Shown one piece after another: positions 1-6,981 of a stretch of DNA of 9,075 nt (position 1 is its first letter; each line of letters begins with the position of its first letter). This DNA comes from Clostridiales bacterium. GTDB lineage: Bacteria; Bacillota; Clostridia; Lachnospirales; Lachnospiraceae. A model generated the notes under the pieces. The model was not told the origin of the DNA. It worked only from the letters and a program-made list of their open reading frames with translations, and did not search any database. The translations under genes were made by a program, and so were the position numbers. The stretch lies in NCBI GenBank assembly GCA_019420405.1, contig JAHZHF010000022.1, positions 11,718-20,792 on the forward strand, in the 5' to 3' direction.

Positions 1-79
1 TCTCCCCTTTTACAAGGAGATCCACCTTTCTCATGCCATCGCCGCTGACGACTGTCCCGCCTTTGAATAACCGTTTCAT
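1..79 (-). CDS. hyuA: Hydantoinase/dihydropyrimidinase-type amidohydrolase, N-terminal fragment cut by the window edge
   Basis: Only the first 26 codons are visible. They read MKRLFKGGTVVSGDGMRKVD followed by LLVKGE, which is the opening beta-strand pattern of cyclic amidohydrolases (a 'xxLIKNGTVVxxDG' type start) and closely resembles the beginning of E. coli HyuA. Complete family members are about 460 residues and use two metal ions to open hydantoin or dihydropyrimidine rings; the metal ligands lie outside the window. An AAGGGG ribosome binding site lies 8 bases before the ATG. The gene follows ygfK after 56 bases on the same strand with no U-tracted terminator, so it is probably the next operon gene. 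In purine/urate clusters of anaerobes hyuA is a standard partner of ygfK and ssnA, which supports the call. The identity rests on a short fragment plus context. Confidence 0.75.
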   Translation of the reverse strand, partial: MKRLFKGGTVVSGDGMRKVDLLVKGE

Positions 80-135
80 CAACCGACCCCTTCTTTCTGT
101 AGTTTTGCTTTTCTTCAAGACCCGCGGAGCGTCTA

Positions 136-3132
136 TCAGTCTCTCAGAAGATAATCATAATCCCTGCACACTGTCTCCATCAGCCGGAGCAGTCCGTCCG
201 GGATTCTCGTTTCCTCTCCCTTTGTCCATACATAAGTTTCCCCAAAGAATCTCACCTTACACTTGACAGCTTCTTTATCAAGCACTGTGAATCCCTGGTT
301 TTTGCTGTCTTCCATATCATCCTCGTCCGCGAACAGTGTGAACTTATCCAGATATGGTGCACTGTCATACGGGCAGAAGCTTCTGCAGTTTCCACACTCA
401 TTGCACATATAGTCCACATGGATGATCTGGTGTTTTTCCATGCCCGGAACACGGATGGAAATATTTGCCCGGTTCGGACATACCTCCGCGCAGTTCTCGC
501 AGATTCCCTCGCATCCGAGGCACCGTCCGCTCTCCTCACTGCCTTCTCTTAAGTCGGCAAGGTTTCCTCTATTTTCATAAACCGCTTCTTCGTCTGTCTG
601 TGAAGGCTGATCCTGCACAAGTTTTTCTCCGATCACAGCTTCCGCCGCTCTCAGTCCGTCGCTGATGCCTTCCACTACAGTCGCAGGTCCGCCGAGCCCG
701 TCACCTGCCACGTAAACTCCGGCAAGATTCGTCTCACCTGTCTCCTCGTTTACAATCGCACGTCCTCTGTCATTTACGTTGATTCCATTCGCCTGGTAGA
801 ATGCTGTCGGAACCCGCTCGCCCACTGCAGCGATCACCGTATCCGCCGGGATCTCCCGCTCTTCGTCTGTCTCCACGACGCCTCTTCTTCCGGACGCGTC
901 AAAGTCGCCCAGCTTCATCACTTTGCAGAGAAGTTTTCCGTCCTCCAGCTTCACCGGTGAGAGCAGTTCCATGAACTCTACTCCGTCTGCCACTGCCATC
1001 TCGAGCTCTTCCTCGTCTGCCGGCATATATCTCTTTGTTCTTCTGTATACAAGATAAGCGTGCTCCACGCCCTTCGTGCGCTTTGCTGCTCTTGCAGTAT
1101 CCATAGCTGTATTTCCGCCGCCAATGATCACCACATTTTTACCCAGGTCAAGATCACCGTCTTTTTCCTTAAACTCCGCCAGGAACTCAAGTGCATTCAC
1201 CGGATCTCCCTTTTCCAGTTTAAGTACGCCGGGCTCGTACGCTCCGACCGCCAGAATGACAGCCGTGTAGCCTGCGTTCTTTAACATAGCGATATCCGTG
1301 ATCTCGGAATTGTAACAGATATTGACTCCCATCTTCTCCAGAAGCGCCGCATCCTTATCGATAGCGTCCTTCGGAATACGGAATTCCGGTATCACATGGC
1401 GCACTACTCCTCCGAGAGTATCCGTCTTCTCAAAAAGAGTCACCTCCATGCCGGCTCTTCTTAAGAAGTACGCCGCTGACATGCCGGCCGGGCCTCCGCC
1501 GATCACCGCCGCTTTTCTGGATCTTGTCACCGCCGGAGCAGTGATCTTTCCGATCAGGTCCTCATATCCGTTCTCCGCCGCGATCTTCTTCATCTCGCGG
1601 ATATACACGGACTCTTCATAGAAGTTCCGGGTACATTTTCCCATACACGGATGAGCGCAGATCGTTCCCGTAATAAACGGAAGCGGGTTCTTCTCCGTAA
1701 TCACGCTTAAAGCCTCTTCGTATTTTCCTGCCTTCACAAGCTGCAGATACGCCGGGATATCCTGGTGAATCGGACATCCCTCCTTACACGGAGCTGTAAA
1801 GCAGTCCAGAAGCGGCACCTGTTTTTTCATCTTTCTGGACGGAAGAGGTTTCACCGCTTTCACATGATACGGGCTTACCTTTGCATCCGCTGCAAGCTTT
1901 GCGGTTTCCTCTACACTGACGCCTGTGAACACGGCGTTTTCTTTCTCAAGAAGGGCCGCGATCTGGGTCATCCTGTCATATCCGCCCGGCTTTAAGAGGG
2001 TCGTCGCCACTGTCACCGGCCAGATTCCCGCATCCACGATACCTCTGATATTGTGGTAATCCGCGCCGCCGGAATAGGAGATGCGGAGTTTTCCGTCAAA
2101 TTCTTTCGCCAGCTTCGCCGCAAGGGAAATCGACAGCGGATACAGAGACTTCCCTGACATATACATCTCCTCGCTGGGAAGTTCGTTCTGTTTCACATCC
2201 ACCGGGAAGGTATTCGTGATCTTCACGCCGAACTCCAGGTTTCTCTCCTCGCAGACTTTCATCAGTCTGTTCAGCATGGGGACTGCGTCCTCCCACTGCA
2301 GATCGTCTTTAAAGTGGAAATCTCCGAACGCCACATAGTCATATCCCATGTCGTCCATCGTCTTTCTTGCGAACTCATATCCAAGGAGCGTCGGATTGCA
2401 CTTGATAAATGTGTGGAATCCCTTCTCCGTGATCAGATACATGGCGATTCGCTCGATCTCCTGGGGCGGGCATCCGTGGAGTGTGGAGATGGTCACGGAA
2501 TTACAGATATCCCCGGAAATATTCTCGATATCTTCTTTTGTCACCTTCTCAAACAGATCCGCATGTTCCAGCAGGTATGCCCTGCAGGATTTGAAGACAT
2601 CCGAATCCTGCGCGTGTTTCATCGTGTTTAAGAAGTTGTCGATCTTCTCGGACTGAATTCCCGCCAGGTCGTATCCGACGCTGATGTTGAACTGGAATCC
2701 GTCCATGCTTCCAAGGCCGAACTCTTTTGCGATCACTTTGCAGAGGAACCACGCCTTGATGTACTCCTCCATTGCCTGGGGCACATAAAGCTCTGTGGAC
2801 CACTCGCAGTTATAACACTCATCGTCCGCTTTGATACACGGTTTTTTCACACAGGCGGACAGCTCCGCGCCATCCATAATCTGTACCGTCTTAAGCTCGA
2901 AAAACCTGCTTCCCGTGTAGTACGCCGCAACGATATTCTGTGCAAGCTGGGTATGCGGTCCCGCCGCAGGGCCCACCGGAGTCTCCAGCGGCCTTTCAAA
3001 AATTGTTCTTACATATTTTTTATCCGCACGGTAAGGGTGATGTTCCCCGAATACCGTGCCTCTCTTTTTATATTCTGTCAATGTCCAGTCAAGAAGCTGG
3101 GCAAATGACATTGGTCTCATAATATCGCTCAT
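136..3132 (-). CDS. ygfK: YgfK-type flavin/iron-sulfur oxidoreductase ('putative selenate reductase subunit')
   Basis: This is a 998-residue cytoplasmic redox protein, close to the roughly 1030 residues of E. coli YgfK. Residues about 1-420 resemble the dihydroorotate/dihydropyrimidine dehydrogenase TIM barrel (TPVGPAAGPHTQ at 51-62, NSVTISTLHGCPP at 211-223). Residues about 440-530 form an Fe-S module with Cys444, 449, 453, 492, 496 and 500, as in glutamate synthase small subunit and DPYD domain I. FAD/NAD(P)-binding Rossmann motifs follow: GGGPAG at 545-550, GGGNTA at 671-676, and GVYVAGDG at 805-812. The C-terminus carries ferredoxin-like clusters at Cys871-885 and CxxCxxCxxxCP at 910-921. 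AGGAGG sits 7 bases before the ATG. The name 'selenate reductase' is historical; the cluster context points to electron transfer in anaerobic purine breakdown, probably with an XdhD-type molybdenum enzyme. The exact reaction is not shown by the sequence. Confidence 0.93.
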   Translation of the reverse strand: MSDIMRPMSFAQLLDWTLTEYKKRGTVFGEHHPYRADKKYVRTIFERPLETPVGPAAGPHTQLAQNIVAAYYTGSRFFELKTVQIMDGAELSACVKKPCIKADDECYNCEWSTELYVPQAMEEYIKAWFLCKVIAKEFGLGSMDGFQFNISVGYDLAGIQSEKIDNFLNTMKHAQDSDVFKSCRAYLLEHADLFEKVTKEDIENISGDICNSVTISTLHGCPPQEIERIAMYLITEKGFHTFIKCNPTLLGYEFARKTMDDMGYDYVAFGDFHFKDDLQWEDAVPMLNRLMKVCEERNLEFGVKITNTFPVDVKQNELPSEEMYMSGKSLYPLSISLAAKLAKEFDGKLRISYSGGADYHNIRGIVDAGIWPVTVATTLLKPGGYDRMTQIAALLEKENAVFTGVSVEETAKLAADAKVSPYHVKAVKPLPSRKMKKQVPLLDCFTAPCKEGCPIHQDIPAYLQLVKAGKYEEALSVITEKNPLPFITGTICAHPCMGKCTRNFYEESVYIREMKKIAAENGYEDLIGKITAPAVTRSRKAAVIGGGPAGMSAAYFLRRAGMEVTLFEKTDTLGGVVRHVIPEFRIPKDAIDKDAALLEKMGVNICYNSEITDIAMLKNAGYTAVILAVGAYEPGVLKLEKGDPVNALEFLAEFKEKDGDLDLGKNVVIIGGGNTAMDTARAAKRTKGVEHAYLVYRRTKRYMPADEEELEMAVADGVEFMELLSPVKLEDGKLLCKVMKLGDFDASGRRGVVETDEEREIPADTVIAAVGERVPTAFYQANGINVNDRGRAIVNEETGETNLAGVYVAGDGLGGPATVVEGISDGLRAAEAVIGEKLVQDQPSQTDEEAVYENRGNLADLREGSEESGRCLGCEGICENCAEVCPNRANISIRVPGMEKHQIIHVDYMCNECGNCRSFCPYDSAPYLDKFTLFADEDDMEDSKNQGFTVLDKEAVKCKVRFFGETYVWTKGEETRIPDGLLRLMETVCRDYDYLLRD

Positions 3133-3168
3133 AGTTATTCCTCCTGCTTTCAGAGTTATATTTCATTG

Positions 3169-4599
3169 TCACTGGGCGTCCGGTTTATCCTTCGGCAGAA
3201 TCAGGTTCAGTACCACTGCAAATATTGTTGCAAGCACCACCGGCGACGAAGCGAACGTATTGTTGATAATAGACTGGAAGCTCTCCAGGCTCATGCTCAT
3301 GTTCAGTGCGGCATGAATGCTCTGCGTCATCTGGTTTAAGCAGCCATCGCTTAAGGAAACACCCATACCGATTGCGATAGAGAGGCCTGCAACCGTTGTG
3401 TTGCGGTATGTCAGCTTCTCCGTTACCAGCAGCTTGATTCCCGTCATCGCGATAGATGCAAACACGGAAGCCACCGCGCCCCCGAGCACACACTGGGGAA
3501 TCGTACGCAGCAGAGCCGAAAACTTCGGGATCAGGCCCGCGATCAGAAGGATCACCGCAGAAGCGGAAAATACCCTCCTGGCGATAACACGCGTGGAACC
3601 TACGATACCTACATTCTGGCTGTATGTCGCCGTAGGCGGGCATCCGAACAGCGCTCCCACAATATTGCTGATACCGTATCCGATGATACCTCCGTTTAAT
3701 TCATCGTCCGTCGGAAGCCTGTCCATTCCTCCCGTGGTCGTAGCGGAGAAGTCTCCCATCGCCTGAATCGAATTGACGAGAAACAGAATTCCAAGCGGCA
3801 GCATTGCCGAGATATCGAACTCAATTCCGAACTCAAGCGGCATCGGGATCTGGAACCATCCGGCAGAAGACAGTGCCGAAAAGTCAACCATTCCGAACAG
3901 CAGCGCCACTACATACCCGCAGAGCAGTCCGATCAGAATAGAAGCCAGTTTAAACAGCCCTTTCCCGTAGTGGTTCAGAAGCACTACGATTCCCAGCGTG
4001 ATGAAGGCCACCAGCCAGTTCTGCCAGGAACCGTATACAAGGGCTTCCGTCTTCCCCTGCTGCTCTACGATCACTTCATATGTATTAGAAGCGTTTCCGG
4101 CCATATAGTTTACCGCCGTGCTGTAAAGGGACAGTCCGATCGCAAGAATCACCGTACCGATTACAAGAGGCGGAAATACCTTCCTGATCTGGCGGATAAA
4201 AAGTCCTACCAGAATCGCCACTACTCCTCCGGCCAGCATAGCCCCGAAGATTGTATTCACATCCTTCGCCTGCGCCGCAATCGCCGTCATGGTCGGCACA
4301 TAGGAAAAGCTTACGCCAATGATAACAGGCAGTCCGCTTCCGAGTTTAATTTTCTGTCCATATAATTGTAAAAAAGTAGAAAGTGCGGCAAACACAAGGG
4401 AAACCTGTATCAGAAGTCCCATATTCACATTGCCGCCGGCATTATTCGCAGCGTTCGCCACCAGGATCGCCGGAGTTACGCATCCGACAACCGCCGCCAG
4501 TACGTGCTGGGCCGCCAGGGGCAGCACCTGGCCTACGGACGGCTTCCCGTCCCATTTAAAAAGTTCCGCGCTGCTTGACACAGTTTTATTCTTACTCAT
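3169..4599 (-). CDS. NCS2-family (nucleobase:cation symporter-2) purine permease
   Basis: This is a strongly hydrophobic inner-membrane carrier of 476 residues, with an expected 14 membrane segments in the UraA/XanQ fold. Numbering from the ATG, it has the conserved first-segment AQHVLAAVVG (His32) and the family signature QNVGIVGSTR at 328-337. The TM8 region reads IQAMGDFSATTTGG (278-291). In XanQ, UacT and UraA the residue three before the glycine is a key glutamate; here it is Gln279. The likely substrate is urate or xanthine, by context rather than by direct evidence. I chose the ATG at 4599 because AAGGGTG stands 6 bases before it. A GTG at 4608 would add three residues (to 479). ygfK follows after 36 bases, so the two are probably co-transcribed. 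Confidence 0.9.
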   Translation of the reverse strand: MSKNKTVSSSAELFKWDGKPSVGQVLPLAAQHVLAAVVGCVTPAILVANAANNAGGNVNMGLLIQVSLVFAALSTFLQLYGQKIKLGSGLPVIIGVSFSYVPTMTAIAAQAKDVNTIFGAMLAGGVVAILVGLFIRQIRKVFPPLVIGTVILAIGLSLYSTAVNYMAGNASNTYEVIVEQQGKTEALVYGSWQNWLVAFITLGIVVLLNHYGKGLFKLASILIGLLCGYVVALLFGMVDFSALSSAGWFQIPMPLEFGIEFDISAMLPLGILFLVNSIQAMGDFSATTTGGMDRLPTDDELNGGIIGYGISNIVGALFGCPPTATYSQNVGIVGSTRVIARRVFSASAVILLIAGLIPKFSALLRTIPQCVLGGAVASVFASIAMTGIKLLVTEKLTYRNTTVAGLSIAIGMGVSLSDGCLNQMTQSIHAALNMSMSLESFQSIINNTFASSPVVLATIFAVVLNLILPKDKPDAQ

Positions 4600-4620
4600 T
4601 TTTTTCACCCTTAATTTTCC

Positions 4621-4638
4621 CCCGGCTTTTTCGCCGGG
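4621..4638 (-). other. Intercistronic hairpin between ssnA and the permease
   Basis: On the minus-strand transcript CCCGGC pairs perfectly with GCCGGG around a six-base GAAAAA loop. It lies in the 71-base ssnA-permease gap, 13 bases before the likely GTG/ATG start region of the permease. No U-tract follows on the minus strand (the next bases are GGAAAATTAAGG), so it is not a standard intrinsic terminator. It may stabilise or process the mRNA, or modulate permease expression. The structure is visible; the role is inference. Confidence 0.5.
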
Positions 4639-4679
4639 TCCCTTCCTTATATTGAGTCTTTTCTTTTACCGGATTTCCG

Positions 4680-6011
4680 TCATCCGTTGATCCTGCGCGC
4701 CAGTTCTGCGGCTGCCTGCCTGCAGTCTGCCATCACTTTCGCCTCGTCGATCTGCGTCAGCCTGCGGTCTTTCATCAGCACCCTGCCGTTTGCAACAGTA
4801 GTCACAACATCGTGCCCCGTCACACCGAACACGAGATGTCCGTTGATATTGTTCTCATTCATCGGTGTCAATGGGTCGTAAGCCACGATAATCACGTCGC
4901 CCGCAGCTCCTTCTTTGAGCACGCCGAGCTCCTGTTTAAAGTATCTGCCTGCGATCTTTGCATTGTTCTCGAAGAGCATCTGCGGAACTTCCGACCATGC
5001 AGCATTCGGGTCGCAGAGATGGTGCTTGTGCAGCACATTGGCCACCTTGAACGACTCCATCATATCATGGGTATATCCGTCCGTGCCAAGTCCGGTCAGA
5101 ATTCCTCTGTGCACCAGTTCCATCGTCGGAGGACATCCGCAGGCGTTGCCCATATTGGACTCCGGATTGTGAACGACCAGAGTGTCCGTCTCCTTGATCA
5201 GATCCATCTCATGCGGATTGATGTAGATGCAGTGGCCGAGCAGCGTCTTGTCTCCGAGCACACCGTGATCCATGAGCCGGTCTACAATCCGCTTTCCGTA
5301 ATGTTTCAGACAGTGGTGAAGGTCTTCAATTCCCTCTGCCACGTGGATGTGGTATCCCACTTCATCCGGCTTGTTCGCCGCCGCAAGCTCAAACGTCTCA
5401 TCTGAGATCGTGAACTGCGCATGCATTCCCATCATTCCGGCGATCATACCGCTCTCATCCTTCAGCGCATGACGGATAAACTCCGCATTTTCCATCACAG
5501 ATGCCCTCGCCTTGTCCATACCGTCGCGGTCAGAGATCTCATAACACAGACAGGAGCGTACTCCCGTCTCCTTCGCCGCCTTCTCAATCTCAAAAAGAGA
5601 GCCTCCAACGGCGCCGAAACTCGCATGGTGGTCAAAGATCGTCGTCACACCGTTCTTGATACAGTCCACATAAGTCGCCATCGCACTTAAGTAAGTATCA
5701 TGCAGCGTGAGATTCCGGTCTATCGTCCACCACATCCCGTCCAGGATATCGAGAAATCCCTTCGGATCATAGCCGTTGATTGAAAGCCCTCTTGCAAACG
5801 CACTGTAGATATGTTCATGTACATTAATAAATGCGGGCATGATCAGTCCGCCTTTCGCATCAATGTACTCTGCATCGGGATAAGCCGCCCGGATCTCCTC
5901 CGTGCTCCCCACCCGGCTGATCACAGTGCCGTCAACAGCCACAGCACCGTTCTCAATGAACGGGCGGGAGGAATCTCTTGTGATCACTTTTCCGTTACCT
6001 AAAACAAGCAT
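4680..6011 (-). CDS. ssnA: SsnA-type amidohydrolase/aminohydrolase
   Basis: This cytoplasmic protein of 443 residues matches the usual SsnA length (about 440) and belongs to the amidohydrolase superfamily, near chlorohydrolase/guanine deaminase types. The metal-binding pattern is complete: His65-Glu-His67 in the strand-1 motif (VHEHIY), His221/His223 with Glu226 in HIHVAEG, His260 in LLGHC, and Asp311 in LGTDGY. Family members hydrolyse amidine or cyclic amide C-N bonds. In purine-degrading anaerobes SsnA is placed in the ring-opening or deamination steps after reduction of the purine; the precise substrate here is inference. The start at 6011 is chosen because AAAGGAG lies 6 bases upstream. 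A GTG at 6062 would add 17 basic, Cys-containing residues without a good ribosome binding site and without family precedent. It is the first gene of the leftward operon. Confidence 0.93.
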   Translation of the reverse strand: MLVLGNGKVITRDSSRPFIENGAVAVDGTVISRVGSTEEIRAAYPDAEYIDAKGGLIMPAFINVHEHIYSAFARGLSINGYDPKGFLDILDGMWWTIDRNLTLHDTYLSAMATYVDCIKNGVTTIFDHHASFGAVGGSLFEIEKAAKETGVRSCLCYEISDRDGMDKARASVMENAEFIRHALKDESGMIAGMMGMHAQFTISDETFELAAANKPDEVGYHIHVAEGIEDLHHCLKHYGKRIVDRLMDHGVLGDKTLLGHCIYINPHEMDLIKETDTLVVHNPESNMGNACGCPPTMELVHRGILTGLGTDGYTHDMMESFKVANVLHKHHLCDPNAAWSEVPQMLFENNAKIAGRYFKQELGVLKEGAAGDVIIVAYDPLTPMNENNINGHLVFGVTGHDVVTTVANGRVLMKDRRLTQIDEAKVMADCRQAAAELARRING

Positions 6012-6085
6012 CTTTTTCTCCTTTCTTCTGCCGTGCCGGCCATCCCGGGCACAGCATTTCACCTTACGGTCTTTTATTCATTTTA

Positions 6086-6110
6086 CACACATCTTCATCC
6101 ACACATCTTC
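6086..6110. repeat. Two 11-bp direct repeats in the ssnA leader
   Basis: CACACATCTTC occurs at 6086-6096 and again at 6100-6110, a 14-bp period. Read on the ssnA transcript the unit is GAAGATGTGTG. Its first eight bases on the plus strand (CACACATC) recur at 6275-6282 in the leader of the divergent regulator gene. The repeats lie about 75-100 bases before the ssnA start, inside the probable untranslated leader. Their function is unknown. Confidence 0.5.
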
Positions 6111-6155
6111 TCTTTGTTCTGTGCAATTCGCATATAAATACTCTTTGCTTCTTAT

Positions 6156-6197
6156 AGAATACCATTAAAAGTATATAAATGCAACACGATTTCTAAA
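6156..6197 (-). promoter_or_regulatory. Probable sigma-A promoter of the ssnA-permease-ygfK operon
   Basis: Two overlapping solutions can be read on the minus strand. One is TTTAGA (6192-6197) with a 16-base spacer to TATACT (6170-6175). The other is TTGCAT (6179-6184) with a 17-base spacer to TATTCT (6156-6161). In the first, the -35 lies inside the proximal palindromic operator, which would allow direct repression. Either start would leave an untranslated leader of roughly 140-150 bases before ssnA, long enough for leader-level control. I see no purine riboswitch consensus in it. Confidence 0.5.
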
Positions 6198-6228
6198 TAA
6201 TTTTTAGATTACCTAAAAAATTTTTAGA
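6192..6228. promoter_or_regulatory. Tandem 17-bp palindromic operators between the divergent units
   Basis: The two sites are TCTAAATAATTTTTAGA (6192-6208) and CCTAAAAAATTTTTAGA (6212-6228). They differ at two positions, and each is an inverted repeat (TCTAAA/TTTAGA arms, and CTAAAAA/TTTTTAG arms around a central A). Their centres are exactly 20 bp apart, about two helical turns, so proteins bound at both would face the same side. The right-hand site ends 7 bases before the -35 of the regulator promoter, and the left-hand site overlaps a possible -35 of the ssnA promoter. They are the best candidates for the binding sites of the adjacent regulator; this assignment is inference. Confidence 0.6.
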
Positions 6229-6235
6229 AAAACTA

Positions 6236-6263
6236 TTGACTCTGTTTTTTTTTATGCTATGAT
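6236..6263 (+). promoter_or_regulatory. Sigma-A-type promoter of the regulator gene
   Basis: TTGACT (6236-6241) and TATGAT (6258-6263) are separated by 16 bases; each matches five of six consensus positions. Transcription would start near 6270, giving a leader of about 60 bases to the ATG at 6331. Because the -10 box covers 6258-6263, the in-frame ATG codons at 6259 and 6262 lie inside the promoter and cannot begin the protein. Confidence 0.7.
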
Positions 6264-6330
6264 GGGTTTAGAGACACACATCAAAACACATTTTCTCGCT
6301 GGCTCATATACAAAAAAGGCAGGTGAAGAA

Positions 6331-6981
6331 ATGGTCCAAAAACTCGAATTTTTAAAGCAGCTTGCACACGGACTCACCGTACAGTTTGGGAATTCCTGTG
6401 AAGTCGTCATCCACGATCTCACGAAAAAGGATCTGGAGCAGTCCATCGTCTACATCGAAAACGGACATGTCTCCAATCGACACACCGGAGACGGGCCGTC
6501 CGGCATCGTGCTAGAAACGCTGCGGTCCGATCCGAAAAAGCTCCACGACAAGCTGTCATATCTCACCCGGTCGGAGGACGGCAGGATTTTAAAATCCAGC
6601 ACTCTGTATATCCGGGATGACAAAGAGGAAAAAATCGCATACATCTTTTCCATCAACTACGATATCACAGCTCTTCTGGCAGCCGAAAGCTCCATAAGCG
6701 GCCTTATAAGGACCACAGAGGACAGTGAGTCAGAGGAAAATAACGGTGATGCTCCTCAGAAAATCACACACAATGTAACTGAACTGCTCGATCTTCTCAT
6801 CGAGCAGGCCATAGCAAAAGTAGGAAAACCTGTAGCCCTTATGAATAAGGATGACAAAGTTGCGGTTGTACAGTATTTAAACAACGCCGGAGCATTCCTG
6901 ATCACAAAATCAGGCGACAAGGTCTCGTCCCTGCTGGGCATATCAAAATTCACACTTTACAGCTACATGGACAAAGGCTGA
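6331..6981 (+). CDS. YheO/DauR-type PAS-HTH transcriptional regulator
   Basis: This is a cytoplasmic DNA-binding protein of 216 residues. Residues about 5-115 form a YheO-like PAS sensor domain, seen in GNSCEVVIHDL (20-30), the Gly/Asn-rich stretch VSNRHTGDGPSG (47-58) and the strand pair around TLYIRDDKEEKIAYIFSINYD. A charged linker (about 128-145, Glu/Asp rich) follows. The C-terminal DauR-like helix-turn-helix ends the protein: AGAFLITKSGDKVSSLLGIS at about 186-205, then KFTLYSYMDKG. The start at 6331 is supported by AGGTGAAG just upstream; the longer reading from 6259 starts inside the promoter. Family members respond to small molecules, and DauR itself controls D-arginine catabolism. 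Here the position between two catabolic units suggests control by a purine or a downstream amino-acid intermediate such as diaminopropionate. The effector, and whether it activates or represses, cannot be read from sequence. Confidence 0.88.
   Translation: MVQKLEFLKQLAHGLTVQFGNSCEVVIHDLTKKDLEQSIVYIENGHVSNRHTGDGPSGIVLETLRSDPKKLHDKLSYLTRSEDGRILKSSTLYIRDDKEEKIAYIFSINYDITALLAAESSISGLIRTTEDSESEENNGDAPQKITHNVTELLDLLIEQAIAKVGKPVALMNKDDKVAVVQYLNNAGAFLITKSGDKVSSLLGISKFTLYSYMDKG

Noticed and set aside
96..135. Possible terminator between ygfK and hyuA (AGAC/GTCT arms on the minus strand)
   Set aside because: The stem is only four base pairs and is followed by GAAGAAAAGC, not a run of U.
3970..4365. 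131-codon plus-strand frame opposite the permease
   Set aside because: It is a shadow of a clear membrane transporter gene, with no ribosome binding site or recognisable domain.
6012..6062. GTG start at 6062 for ssnA, adding 17 residues
   Set aside because: The extension is basic and Cys-containing with no family counterpart, and a well-placed AAAGGAG serves the ATG at 6011.
6012..6155. Purine riboswitch in the ssnA leader
   Set aside because: The leader is long enough, but I cannot find the conserved junction sequences or a three-stem layout of the purine aptamer; a covariance-model search would settle it.
6259..6330. Longer N-terminus for the PAS-HTH regulator, starting at 6259
   Set aside because: These codons lie within and just after the -10 box, have no ribosome binding site, and are not needed for the YheO-like domain; the 6331 start has one.
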